DNA from: Pseudomonas sp. SL4(2022) | GTDB lineage: Bacteria; Pseudomonadota; Gammaproteobacteria; Pseudomonadales; Pseudomonadaceae | NCBI RefSeq assembly: GCF_026625725.1 | Contig: NZ_CP113060.1 | Span: 2,300,001-2,364,000, forward strand | DNA: 64,000 nucleotides | Reading direction: 5' to 3' | Shown here: positions 52,176 to 64,000 of the stretch, piece by piece | Numbering within the stretch: the stretch's first letter is position 1 | How the letters are laid out: each line of letters begins with the position of its first letter | Notes under the pieces: generated by a model | What the model saw: only the letters and a program-made list of their open reading frames with translations | Databases searched by the model: none | What the model was told of the DNA's origin: nothing | Position numbers and translations under genes: made by a program

Positions 52176-52775
52176 TCAGTACGCGCGGTAGACCTGCCCG
52201 GTTTGTGCGCCCTCAACACTTTTCGCATACGCCAGCGCTGCAATGGCCGCCGGTACCGGCTTAAAGCCTCTGAAATAAGGGCCGTAGCTTGAGAGTGACT
52301 CTTCGACCACCGTCGGGCTGACGCTGTTGATCCGTAACCCGCGTGGCAGTTCGATCGCCGCGCCGCGCACAAAGCCATCAATCGCGGCGTTGACCATGCT
52401 GGCCGAGCTGCCGAAACGAATCGGGTCGTCACTCAAAATGCCCGATGTCAGTGTAAAGGACGCGCCATCGTTGGCGTATTCGCGGCCTATCAACACCAGA
52501 TTGACCTGCCCCATCAGCTTGTCCTGCAAGCCGATGGCATAGTGTTCGGCACTCATCTCGCTGAATGCCCCGAAGTGCAGCTTGCCGGTGGCGCTGACCA
52601 ACGCGTCGAATGGGCCGGTTTGCTCAAACAAGCGACGGATCGAGTCGGGTTGGGTGATGTCCACCTGAAACTCGCCGCTGCTGTGGCCCACGCGGATGAT
52701 CGTGTGGCGCGCCTGCAGTTCATGGGCGATGGCCTTTCCAAGTGTGCCGCTGGCACCCAGCAATATAACGTTCAT
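52176..52775 (-). CDS. Short-chain dehydrogenase/reductase-like protein, atypical active site
   Basis: A 199-residue Rossmann protein. The NAD(P) motif GASGTLGKAIAHEL is at residues 8-21, ALVSATG near 60 replaces NNAG, and TLTSGILSD supplies the usual serine. The following region reads SSASMVNAAIDGFVRGAAIEL, where a normal SDR has YxxxK, so Tyr and Lys are missing. Close relatives of this small SDR group share the pattern, so the protein may use a different mechanism or only bind nucleotide. It is alone on its strand, downstream of the tolC terminator. Confidence 0.82.
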   Translation of the reverse strand: MNVILLGASGTLGKAIAHELQARHTIIRVGHSSGEFQVDITQPDSIRRLFEQTGPFDALVSATGKLHFGAFSEMSAEHYAIGLQDKLMGQVNLVLIGREYANDGASFTLTSGILSDDPIRFGSSASMVNAAIDGFVRGAAIELPRGLRINSVSPTVVEESLSSYGPYFRGFKPVPAAIAALAYAKSVEGAQTGQVYRAY

Positions 52776-52961
52776 GTGCTGCTCCTGTTGCAGGAAGAGG
52801 GTTCAGTGTGTGCAGTCTAGAACGAGCCGCCAGAGAGGCGCAGGCAAGCGTCCTGCCATGACTGTTTACCTCGGTTGTCGTTGGCAACGATTGAGACACG
52901 TGAATTGTGCAAATGTTTGCGGGCTTGCGTCACGACGTGCATTGAAGAACATGCGGCCAAT

Positions 52962-52995
52962 AAAAAGCCCTGCGGGCAGAACCCGCAGGGCTTTT
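52962..52995 (-). terminator. Rho-independent terminator of tolC
   Basis: An 11-base stem AGCCCTGCGGG / CCCGCAGGGCT with loop CAGAA, flanked by A4 on the left and T4 on the right. Read on the minus strand it ends in a T run, 14 bases after the tolC stop codon. The symmetry would let it also stop transcription from the other side. Confidence 0.9.
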
Positions 52996-53008
52996 CGTGT
53001 CACTCAAC

Positions 53009-54451
53009 TCAGTACTGCGAGTTGCTGCGCAGTTGCGCTTCGGCGGCTTTGGCCAGGTCCGGCGGGAGGAAGTCTTCGTCCGGGTTGTAGTCGGATTTCA
53101 GGTACTGCTCCAGCGCGCTCAGGTCGTCCGGGCTGAGGGTGCCGGCGGCTTGCTTCAAGCGCAGGTTGTTGAGGATGTAGTCATAGCGTGCGTTGTTGTA
53201 GTTGCGCACCGAGCTGTACAGCTGGCGCTGGGCATCCAGCACGTCAACGATGTTACGCGTACCGACCTGGTAGCCGATTTCGGTGGCTTCCAGCGCGCTC
53301 TGGTTGGAGATGATTGACTGTTTGCGCGCTTGCACGGTTTCCACATCGGTGTTCACCGCACGGTGCAGGTTGCGGGTGTTCTGCACCACCTGACGGCGCA
53401 GGCTTTCACGCTGTTGTTCGGTCTGGCTCAGGCGCTGGTAGGACTCGCGCACCTGTGAGCTGGTCAGGCCGCCGCTGTAAAGCGGGATATTCAGTTGCAG
53501 GCCAATCGAACGTTGCTCAACGTCGCCGCTGAAGCGGTTGATGGTAGCGGCATTGTTGCTGAAACCGAGGCTGTCGTTGTCACCCTTCTGGTAGCTGGCA
53601 ACGGCATCCAGGGTCGGCGCATGGCCGGACTTGCGCTGGCGCAGAGTTTCTTCGGCGGCGTCGACGGCGTAGTTGCTGGCCTGCAGGTTGAGGTTCTGTG
53701 CGGCAGCTGTATCGACCCAGGCTTTGGCATCATTGGGTGTAGGCGCCAGGATAGGCAGGCTGTGTACAAGACCTTCCAAGGCGCTGAAGTCACGGTTGGT
53801 CAGGGTGGTCAGGGCCTGGAAGGCATCGTCCACCTGACGCAGGGCGATGATGCGGTTGGCACGTGCGGTGTCGAAACCGGCCTGGGCTTCCAGCACATCG
53901 GTCTTATCCGACAGGCCGACATCAAAACGCTCATTGGCTTGGTCCAGTTGGCGCTTGAAGGCGGCTTCTTCGGCCTTGGTCGAGGCCAGGTTGTCCTGGG
54001 CGCGCAGTACTGCGAAGTAGGCTTCAGCGCTCTGCAGTATCAGGTTCTGTTCGGTGGCCGACAGCTCCAGTACAGCTTGTTCGTTGCTGGCTTTGGCCGC
54101 CTGCAACTGGAACCAGCGATCCGCACGGAACAGCGGCTGGCTGAGGTTGGCCTGGTACACGGTACCACTGCGCGAGCTGGTATTGGCCGGCGAGTCGACC
54201 TGGGTACGAGTGTCGCTCAGGTTGGCGCCAGCAGACAGGTTGGGCAGCAGGCCGGCGCGGGCCTGGGGGACCACTTCGCTGCGCGCTTCATAATCGGCGC
54301 GGGCGGCGGCCAGGTCGGCATTATTGGCGGCGGCTTCCTGGTAAACCGTGACCAGGTCAGTTTTGGTGGACAGCGGGGCTTGTTCAGCAGCCCAGGCCAT
54401 TCCGTTGGACGCGGCGGCCACAGCGAGAGCCAGAGAGAGTCTGCGCAACAT
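53009..54451 (-). CDS. tolC: TolC family outer-membrane efflux/secretion channel (OpmH-like)
   Basis: A 480-residue outer-membrane channel for type I secretion and multidrug efflux, forming the trimeric beta-barrel and alpha-tunnel. The start at 54451 gives MLRRLSLALAVAAASNGMAW, a signal peptide cleaved near AWA-AE; the frame's extension to 54484 lacks a ribosome site. Two OEP repeats are visible: N-terminal LVTVYQEAAANNADLAAARAD to SQPLFRADRW, and C-terminal LNIPLYSGGLTSSQVRESYQ to YQVGTRNIVDVLDAQRQLYSS. It lies next to thiC as opmH does in P. aeruginosa. No inner-membrane partner is encoded nearby. Confidence 0.93.
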   Translation of the reverse strand: MLRRLSLALAVAAASNGMAWAAEQAPLSTKTDLVTVYQEAAANNADLAAARADYEARSEVVPQARAGLLPNLSAGANLSDTRTQVDSPANTSSRSGTVYQANLSQPLFRADRWFQLQAAKASNEQAVLELSATEQNLILQSAEAYFAVLRAQDNLASTKAEEAAFKRQLDQANERFDVGLSDKTDVLEAQAGFDTARANRIIALRQVDDAFQALTTLTNRDFSALEGLVHSLPILAPTPNDAKAWVDTAAAQNLNLQASNYAVDAAEETLRQRKSGHAPTLDAVASYQKGDNDSLGFSNNAATINRFSGDVEQRSIGLQLNIPLYSGGLTSSQVRESYQRLSQTEQQRESLRRQVVQNTRNLHRAVNTDVETVQARKQSIISNQSALEATEIGYQVGTRNIVDVLDAQRQLYSSVRNYNNARYDYILNNLRLKQAAGTLSPDDLSALEQYLKSDYNPDEDFLPPDLAKAAEAQLRSNSQY

Positions 54452-54675
54452 GAGGGTGATCCTGATTTTGGCGGTAATCGGCAAGGCTAAGGGGCGCTGC
54501 CGAGGGGGTCAAGATTTGTCTGGAGCTGAATGAGTGTAGATTGCAACAATCCATGGCGTGTTCTATGTGTCGGGTTATTTGTGGCGGCTGCATTCGTCAC
54601 TTTCCGACGCATGGGTCATGAGAAATTGACTCCCGAGTTGGTTTTATTGGCTGGGGTTGATTAGACTGGCCGCGT

Positions 54676-56759
<2,084 letters not shown>

Positions 56760-56807
56760 AGGGGCTTTTGCTAGGCAGTTTTGCGTAGCAGTATGAGCGT
56801 AACCAGG

Positions 56808-56828
56808 ACGGGCCTTCGGGCCCGTTTC
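56808..56828 (+). terminator. Terminator after thiC with UUCG tetraloop
   Basis: ACGGGCC-TTCG-GGCCCGT followed by TTC. A seven-base stem capped by the stable UUCG tetraloop lies about 50 bases after thiC and 21 bases before the Nudix gene. The T run is short, so termination may be partial. Confidence 0.7.
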
Positions 56829-56848
56829 TGCTAATTACGGGGGGCGTT

Positions 56849-57448
56849 ATGCAACGAGAAGATGTCGAAGTGATCGCGCGTGAGGCCTGTTTTAGCGGGT
56901 TCTATAAGCTCGATCGGCTGCGTTTGCGCCATCGCCAGTTTGCCGGCGGTATGGGGCCTGCGCTTACCCGCGAGCTGTTCGTGCGCCACGATGCCGTGTG
57001 CGTACTGCCTTATGATCCGCAGCGCGATTGCGTGGTGCTGATTGAGCAGTTCCGTGTTGGGGCGTTGGACAAGAGCGCCAATCCCTGGCTGTTGGAGCTG
57101 GTGGCTGGGTTGATCGACAAAGACGAAAAGCCCGAAGAGGTCGCCCGCCGCGAAGCCATCGAGGAGGCCAATTTGCAGCTGACTTCGCTGTGGCCGATCA
57201 CTCAGTACTACCCCTCACCCGGTGGTTCGGATGAGCGCGTACATCTGTTTATTGGCCGTTGTGACAGTGACGGTGCCGGTGGCGTATATGGACTGGCGGA
57301 GGAGGGTGAGGATATTCGCGTGCATGTCTTGCCACTGGAGGACGCTCTGGATGCACTGAAGTCCGGTCGTATCGACAATGCGGCGAGCATCATTGCCTTG
57401 CAATGGCTGGCGCTGAACCGCAGCGAAGTCCGCGGGCTGTGGTCATGA
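56849..57448 (+). CDS. nudF: ADP-ribose pyrophosphatase (Nudix hydrolase)
   Basis: A 199-residue Nudix enzyme expected to hydrolyse ADP-ribose to AMP and ribose 5-phosphate. The Nudix box is GLIDKDEKPEEVARREAIEE followed by ANLQL, with all metal-binding glutamates. The N-terminal strand region (FYKLDRLRLRHRQFAGG) and the YYPSPGGSDE loop after the box are typical of the NudF type. Its stop overlaps the next start codon (ATGA), so the DUF1249 gene is coupled. Confidence 0.92.
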   Translation: MQREDVEVIAREACFSGFYKLDRLRLRHRQFAGGMGPALTRELFVRHDAVCVLPYDPQRDCVVLIEQFRVGALDKSANPWLLELVAGLIDKDEKPEEVARREAIEEANLQLTSLWPITQYYPSPGGSDERVHLFIGRCDSDGAGGVYGLAEEGEDIRVHVLPLEDALDALKSGRIDNAASIIALQWLALNRSEVRGLWS

Positions 57449-57903
57449 ATCTGCTGCGCGAGCGCTATCGGGTCGATCTGGTCGAGCTGCAGGCGGCTTG
57501 CGAAGCTAACTACGCGCGTCTGATGCAGCTCCTGCCAGCCATGCGCGACGGGGCTGATGCACCGCAGCAGCTGCGGCGCGTGGCGCTGAGTCAGGGGGAG
57601 CAACAGTTAGGTGTGCTGGCCTTGCAGGTGTTGGAAAGCTGCCCATACACCTCGACCCTCTCTGTGCGCCAGGAGCATAGCCTGCCCTGGTTGCCCGTGC
57701 CGCAGCTGGAAGTGCGCGTGTACCACGATGCGCGGATGGCGGAAGTGGTTGGTGCGCAGCGCGCTCGGCGTTTTCGCGGGATCTATCCCTACCCCAACGA
57801 AGCCATGCACCAGCCCGATGAGAAGACTCAACTCAATCTGTTTCTTGGCGAGTGGTTGAGTCACTGCCTGGCGTGTGGGCATGAGCTGGAGCCGGTTCGC
57901 TAG
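57445..57903 (+). CDS. DUF1249 family protein
   Basis: A 152-residue cytoplasmic protein of unknown function starting MNLLRERYRVDLVELQAACE. The frame is open from 57403, but the ATG at 57445 overlaps the Nudix stop by four bases, the usual coupled arrangement. Conserved-looking blocks are ANYARLMQLLP, ESCPYTSTLSVRQE, VYHDARMAEVV and YPNEAMHQPDEKTQLNLFLGEWL. This family regularly sits between nudF and cpdA in gammaproteobacteria. The 171-base gap after it holds no gene that I can see, only a weak hairpin near 58013. Confidence 0.88.
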   Translation: MNLLRERYRVDLVELQAACEANYARLMQLLPAMRDGADAPQQLRRVALSQGEQQLGVLALQVLESCPYTSTLSVRQEHSLPWLPVPQLEVRVYHDARMAEVVGAQRARRFRGIYPYPNEAMHQPDEKTQLNLFLGEWLSHCLACGHELEPVR

Positions 57904-58074
57904 ATGTATCGGGCGGCTGTCGGCGACTAGCCTGCGGTGCACTGATCTCTCGTACCTGCGTTAAAGCATGCGCCAGATTTACAACAGGCGTTCTGTGATC
58001 TATTCCCCTTTCACGGGTTTACCGCCCGTAGGGCTAACCACCATAATTCATGCATTCCGTTCAAGGAGAAGGTC

Positions 58075-58896
58075 TTGCCGGGCGTGCCGACTAGAACCAC
58101 AGCTGTTGATCGCTCGGTACTGCTGGTGCAGTTATCCGATAGCCATCTGTTTGCCGATGCGGCAGGCAAGCTGTTGGGTATGGATACCCAGGACAGTCTG
58201 CAGCGGGTGATCGAGCGAGTGCTGCAGGAGCAGCCGCAGATCGACTTGGTCCTGGCCAGTGGCGACCTCTCGCAGGACGGCAGCACGGCGTCCTACCAGC
58301 GCTTCCGTGAGCTTACCTCGGTTATTCCGGCCCCCGCGCGCTGGTTTCCTGGCAATCATGATGAAGTGCCAGCCATGCAGGCTGCCTGCGTTGGCCGTGA
58401 CCTGCTGGAACCGGTGGTTGATCTGGGCAACTGGCGCGTGATCATGCTCGATTCATCGATCCCCGGTGCCGTGCCCGGCTATCTCAGTGAGCAGCAACTG
58501 GCCTTGCTGGAGCGCGCACTGAGCGAGGCGCCAGAGCGCCATCACCTGATCTGTCTGCATCACCACCCGGTGTCCATCGGTTGCAAGTGGATGGAGCCCA
58601 TCGGCCTGCGCAACCCGGATGCCCTGTTTGCCGTGCTGGAGCGTTTCAGCCAGGCGCGCGCGGTGCTCTGGGGGCATATTCATCAGGAGCTTGACCTGCA
58701 GCGTGGTGCCATCCGCTTGCTGGCCTCGCCATCCACCTGCGTGCAGTTCGCGCCGCGCAGCGAGGAGTTTCAGGTGGATACCACGGCACCTGGCTATCGC
58801 TGGTTACGCCTGTTCGATGACGGTCGCCTGGAAACCGGGGTCTCGCGGGTTACCGGGATCAAGTTCGAAATCGATTACACCATCAAGGGCTACTAA
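58075..58896 (+). CDS. cpdA: 3',5'-cyclic-AMP phosphodiesterase CpdA
   Basis: Metallophosphoesterase that hydrolyses cAMP and so limits Vfr/CRP signalling. All five family motifs are present: QLSDSHLF (D-x-H), SGDLSQDGS, GNHDE, HHHPVS and GHIHQE. Start is TTG at 58075, six bases after AAGGAG; no ATG fits. 273 residues, normal. Its nudF-DUF1249-cpdA-yqiA-parE neighbourhood is the standard one in Pseudomonas. Confidence 0.94.
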   Translation: MPGVPTRTTAVDRSVLLVQLSDSHLFADAAGKLLGMDTQDSLQRVIERVLQEQPQIDLVLASGDLSQDGSTASYQRFRELTSVIPAPARWFPGNHDEVPAMQAACVGRDLLEPVVDLGNWRVIMLDSSIPGAVPGYLSEQQLALLERALSEAPERHHLICLHHHPVSIGCKWMEPIGLRNPDALFAVLERFSQARAVLWGHIHQELDLQRGAIRLLASPSTCVQFAPRSEEFQVDTTAPGYRWLRLFDDGRLETGVSRVTGIKFEIDYTIKGY

Positions 58897-58937
58897 GCCC
58901 TTTGCAGCTGCTCGGCTAACCGGTTAGCCTCGCGCCC

Positions 58938-59549
58938 ATGACCACATCCATTCTCTATATACACGGACTCAACAGCTCGCCTGCATCGCTCAAAGCCAGC
59001 CTTTTGCAGCGTGCCATGAGCCAGTTGGGGCTGGCCGCGCATCTGCGGGTGCCGGCTCTGCATCACCACCCACGACAAGCCATTGGCCAGCTCGAAGCCC
59101 TGATTGCCGAACTGGGACGGCCTGTGCTGGTTGGCAGCTCGCTGGGCGGCTACTATGCCACCCATCTGGCCGAGCGCCATGGATTACCGGCGTTGCTTAT
59201 CAATCCTGCCGTGCGCCCGCATCTGCGTTTCGATGGCTATCTGGGTGCGCAGACGAACCATTACAGCGCTGAAACCTGGGAGCTGACTCACGATCACGTC
59301 GCCGCTCTGGCTGAGCTGGAGGTTGCCGTCCTGCAGGACCCCGCGCGCTACCAGGTGTGGCTGCAGACCGCTGACGAAACCCTCGATTACCGGGATGCCG
59401 AATGTTACTACCGGCAGGCGGCTCTGCGTATTCAGGCGGGCGGCAACCATGGTTTTCAGGGCTTTGCCGAACGCTTGCCGATGCTCTTTGCTTTCGCCGG
59501 TATTCCACGCCATCTGTGGCAGGATATCGACTTTTCCGCTCTCAATTGA
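58938..59549 (+). CDS. yqiA: YqiA-family esterase (alpha/beta hydrolase)
   Basis: A 203-residue alpha/beta hydrolase. ILYIHGLNSSPASLKA holds the oxyanion-hole region, LVGSSLGGYYATHLAE near residue 68 holds the nucleophile elbow GxSxG, and the histidine is in GGNHGFQGF near 178. E. coli YqiA hydrolyses short acyl-CoA and nitrophenyl esters; the natural substrate is unclear. It lies 15 bases before parE and is probably co-transcribed with it. Confidence 0.92.
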   Translation: MTTSILYIHGLNSSPASLKASLLQRAMSQLGLAAHLRVPALHHHPRQAIGQLEALIAELGRPVLVGSSLGGYYATHLAERHGLPALLINPAVRPHLRFDGYLGAQTNHYSAETWELTHDHVAALAELEVAVLQDPARYQVWLQTADETLDYRDAECYYRQAALRIQAGGNHGFQGFAERLPMLFAFAGIPRHLWQDIDFSALN

Positions 59550-61462
<1,913 letters not shown>

Positions 61463-61463
<1 letters not shown>

Positions 61464-62446
61464 TGCAGCGCCTGCTGGCTGCATGCCTGCTGCTGTGTGC
61501 GCCATTGCTGAGTGCTGCTGCGGCGTTGGAAGAGCTGCAGCTGCTCAACGAGCGGCCGGTGCAGGGCGTCAGTGGCGGAAACCTCTCGGGGCTGGCCTGG
61601 TGCGACGGCGTCCTGTGGGCGGTGTCCGACCGTGATGACCGGCAGATATACCGTCTCGCGGAGCACGCTACGCAGTGGCAAGCCACCGCTGACCCCTTTG
61701 TCGCACCGCCACCTCCGGAGTCCCAGTTGCCTTGGGGGTTGCGCATGCGTAGCTGGCTGGCCGCTCGGGTGCGCGGTGGCGAGCTGGATTTCGAAGGCCT
61801 GAGTTGCGACGCTGCGGGCAATCGCTACCTGGTCAGTGAAACCCATGCTGCCGTTTTGCAATTACCGGTGGTGGGTGAGCCGAACTGGCTCAAGCTGCCC
61901 CAGGGGCTGGTGCGCCAGGCGCGGGCCAGCGGCATGTTGCTGCATCACAATTCGCTGTTTGAAGGGCTTGCCGTTGATCCGCCAGGTGAGCGCCTGTACC
62001 TGGCTGCTGAGCGCATGCGCCGCGGCCTTTTGGTGGTGCACAAGCAGCGGGCTACCTGGCGCTGCACCGGCGGTTGTGTGTTGTTCAACGAGACCGGCAG
62101 TGAGGCGGGGCCTGAGCAGCTGGGTGGCAAGGAACAGCCGCGGGATTTTTCCGGGCTGGCCTTCCATAACGAAAAACTCTTCACCCTTGAGCGTCAGGCG
62201 CACCGTATCTGTCGGCGTAGCCTGAGCAATGGCCAGGCTGAGAAGTGCTGGTCGTTTGCCGCCGAGGCGCTGACTCCAGAGCGGCGCTACTCGCCGTCCT
62301 ATGGTTTGGCCGAAGCGCTGTGGGTGGATCAGGACAGTGCCTGGATAGGTGTCGACAACGGCCGCTTCAGCCGTGCCGACGGTGAGTCGCGGCCGATCAT
62401 CTGGCAGTTTGCCGCGCCGAAAGGCGGCTGGGGCAGCAAACCGTGA
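61463..62446 (+). CDS. Exported esterase-like phytase-domain protein (PA4966-like)
   Basis: A 327-residue protein with a signal peptide (MQRLLAACLLLCAPLLSAAA) and likely cleavage near ALSA-AAA, so periplasmic or outer-membrane facing. The mature part resembles the esterase-like phytase family, a beta-propeller: NLSGLAWCDGVLWAVSDRDD, LDFEGLSCDAAGNRYLVSE, FEGLAVDPPGERLYLAAE, DFSGLAFHNEKLFTLERQ are repeated blades. Several cysteines suggest disulfides. It is translationally coupled to parE (TGATG) and to the next gene (GTGA). Activity untested as far as I know. Confidence 0.8.
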
Positions 62447-62967
62447 GTGAACGGCCTGCGGGCAAGCGCGCCGGCCGAGTGATGCTAGTGCTGGCCTGGG
62501 GGGCTGCCTTGCTGTTGGCCACCCAGTTCTTTGCCGACTGGGAAGAGGCTCGCCGCAACCCGAACCGTACCCCTGAGTCGCTGCATGGCAATGGTTATGT
62601 CGAAGTGAACCTGGCCAGCGGCCGGCAGGGGCATTACATGGCTGGCGGCAAGATCAACGGTGAGGCCGTGACCTTTCTCCTCGACACCGGTGCCTCTCAG
62701 GTAGCGGTGCCCACTGCAGTGGCGAAGCGTCTAGGTCTGCAAGCCGGAGCGGCGATCACCATCAGCACCGCCAATGGCCGTGCTACGGCGCACCGTACCC
62801 GTCTGGCCCGGCTGGAACTGGGCGATATCGTGCTGACTGACGTAGAGGCTTTGATTGCCCCCGGCATGGGCGGCGATGACGTATTACTGGGCATGAGTGC
62901 CCTTAAACAACTCGAATTTACCCAGCGCGGCGGCACCTTGATGCTGCGCCAATCCACTTTGCAATGA
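62443..62967 (+). CDS. Retropepsin-like membrane-anchored aspartic protease (PA4965-like)
   Basis: A 174-residue protein with one N-terminal membrane segment ([18 protein letters not shown]) and a periplasmic retropepsin fold. The active-site motif is [13 protein letters not shown] near residue 80, followed by [16 protein letters not shown] and the flap-like [21 protein letters not shown]. It belongs to the clan AA, TIGR02281-type group. It starts with GTG overlapping the previous stop by four bases and ends eight bases before parC. The target is unknown. Confidence 0.87.
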   Translation: MSERPAGKRAGRVMLVLAWGAALLLATQFFADWEEARRNPNRTPESLHGNGYVEVNLASGRQGHYMAGGKINGEAVTFLLDTGASQVAVPTAVAKRLGLQAGAAITISTANGRATAHRTRLARLELGDIVLTDVEALIAPGMGGDDVLLGMSALKQLEFTQRGGTLMLRQSTLQ

Positions 62968-62974
62968 GGCACGC

Positions 62975-64000
62975 ATGAGCGAACCCCTCGATTTGAGCCT
63001 GGACGGCGTTGAACGCCGTTCTCTTGCCGACTTTACCGAGCAGGCTTACCTCAATTACTCCATGTACGTGATCATGGACCGCGCCCTGCCACATATTGGT
63101 GATGGCCTCAAACCCGTGCAGCGACGCATCATCTACGCGATGAGCGAGCTGGGTCTGGATGCCGACTCCAAGCACAAGAAATCGGCGCGTACTGTCGGTG
63201 ATGTGCTCGGCAAGTTCCACCCGCATGGCGACAGCGCTTGCTACGAGGCCATGGTGCTGATGGCGCAGCCGTTCAGCTACCGCTACACCCTGGTCGATGG
63301 CCAGGGCAACTGGGGCGCGCCGGATGATCCGAAATCCTTTGCTGCGATGCGCTACACCGAGGCGCGGTTGTCGCGTTACTCGGAGGTGCTGCTCACCGAA
63401 TTGGGCCAGGGCACCGTGGACTGGGTGCCGAACTTCGACGGCACCCTGAATGAACCGGCGACGCTGCCGGCGCGCCTGCCCAACCTGCTGCTCAACGGCA
63501 CCACTGGCATCGCCGTGGGCATGGCCACTGATGTGCCGCCGCATAACCTGCGCGAAGTGGCGGCGGCGTGTGTGCGCTTGCTGGATCAACCCGATGCCAC
63601 GGTCGAGCAGCTCTGCGAGCACGTGCTTGGTCCGGATTTCCCCACCGAGGCGGAAGTCATCACCCCGCGCAGCGACCTGCTGAAAATTTACGAAACCGGT
63701 CGTGGCTCGGTGCGCATGCGCGCCGTGTACCGCATCGAGGACGGTGACATCGTGGTCACCGCGCTGCCGCATCAGGTGTCCGGGGCCAAGGTGCTGGAGC
63801 AGATTGCCGCGCAGATGCAGGCCAAGAAACTGCCGATGGTCGCCGACCTGCGCGATGAGTCGGACCACGAGCACCCGTGCCGTATCGTCATCATCCCGCG
63901 CTCCAACCGCGTGGATGCCGATGAGCTGATGACCCACCTGTTTGCCACCACCGAGCTGGAGTCCAGCTACCGGGTCAACACCAACGTGATTGGTCTGGAT
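62975..64000 (+). CDS. parC: DNA topoisomerase IV subunit A (partial, 3' end beyond the window)
   Basis: The first 342 codons of parC, beginning [20 protein letters not shown]. The breakage-reunion domain is clear: [14 protein letters not shown] with Ser87, and the catalytic tyrosine Tyr127 in [13 protein letters not shown]. Residue 87 is the wild-type serine at the main fluoroquinolone-resistance position, and the neighbouring Glu91 is also unchanged. The frame is open to the end of the window. GAGG lies seven bases before the ATG. Confidence 0.96.
   Translation, partial: MSEPLDLSLDGVERRSLADFTEQAYLNYSMYVIMDRALPHIGDGLKPVQRRIIYAMSELGLDADSKHKKSARTVGDVLGKFHPHGDSACYEAMVLMAQPFSYRYTLVDGQGNWGAPDDPKSFAAMRYTEARLSRYSEVLLTELGQGTVDWVPNFDGTLNEPATLPARLPNLLLNGTTGIAVGMATDVPPHNLREVAAACVRLLDQPDATVEQLCEHVLGPDFPTEAEVITPRSDLLKIYETGRGSVRMRAVYRIEDGDIVVTALPHQVSGAKVLEQIAAQMQAKKLPMVADLRDESDHEHPCRIVIIPRSNRVDADELMTHLFATTELESSYRVNTNVIGLD

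Noticed and set aside
54626..54667. Candidate thiC promoter with TTGACT or TTGGTT and TAGACT
   Set aside because: TTGACT has no -10 at proper spacing, and TTGGTT-N18-TAGACT is too weak to call confidently.
57994..57998. Possible Vfr/CRP site upstream of cpdA
   Set aside because: Only the left half TGTGA is present; no matching TCACA half lies six bases away.

Overview
This window is chromosomal DNA of a Pseudomonas species. Gene content, gene order and the GC-rich, GC3-biased coding style all fit. As I recall the P. aeruginosa PAO1 map, most of the order matches two PAO1 segments read in reverse: the acyl-CoA dehydrogenase/msrA/dipA/aceFE/glnE/ilvE/LPS-core block, and the waaA/tolC/thiC/nudix/cpdA/yqiA/parE/parC block. 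The species cannot be fixed from the sequence. I see no tRNA, rRNA, CRISPR array, prophage or intact transposon. The window is almost fully coding and ends inside parC.

Layout. (1) 1-8.7 kb: acyl-CoA dehydrogenase, nitronate monooxygenase, rlmJ, an HD-GYP phosphodiesterase, a PadR regulator divergent from a RetSat/CrtI-like FAD oxidoreductase, a very short motility-protein-like gene with no ATG/GTG/TTG start, and msrA. (2) 8.7-20.6 kb: the c-di-GMP phosphodiesterase dipA, a small periplasmic protein, the aceEF pyruvate dehydrogenase genes, glnE and ilvE. (3) 20.8-43.4 kb: a large LPS-core locus. waaF-waaC-waaG-waaP runs without real gaps into an extra GT9-like gene, three more WaaP/InaA-type kinase genes (one a double kinase), a carbamoyltransferase and WapH. 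Next comes an AT-richer, accessory-looking block with three glycosyltransferases, an inverted two-gene unit (kinase plus GT-A transferase) and an O-antigen-ligase-like gene. The locus closes with msbA, mig-14, dnpA and hldE. (4) 43.5-52.8 kb: two acyl-CoA dehydrogenases, a hypothetical protein, an aldo/keto reductase, an FAD oxidoreductase, an SMR efflux gene divergent from a LysR regulator, waaA, and an atypical SDR. (5) 53-64 kb: tolC, a TPP riboswitch with thiC, a Nudix hydrolase, a DUF1249 protein, cpdA, yqiA, parE, a phytase-like secreted protein, a retropepsin-like protein and the start of parC.

How the genes work together. The LPS block builds the heptose-based inner core (hldE, waaC, waaF), phosphorylates it (waaP and relatives), carbamoylates and extends it (carbamoyltransferase and glycosyltransferases), flips it (msbA) and ligates O-antigen (waaL-like); waaA adds Kdo from a separate site. 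The large number of kinase-like genes points to a heavily phosphorylated core, and mig-14 and dnpA add genes linked elsewhere to cationic-peptide resistance and persistence. Two genes act on c-di-GMP (dipA and the HD-GYP gene) and one on cAMP (cpdA).

Most notable non-coding signals: three copies of a degenerate palindromic intergenic element (1852-1995, 20608-20771, 49129-49352) sharing one core; a tandem operator pair overlapping the -35 and -10 of the PadR-controlled promoter; and a second pair of GntR/FadR-type palindromes between aceE and glnE. Start codons were re-chosen where the ribosome binding site or homology argued against the longest reading frame.
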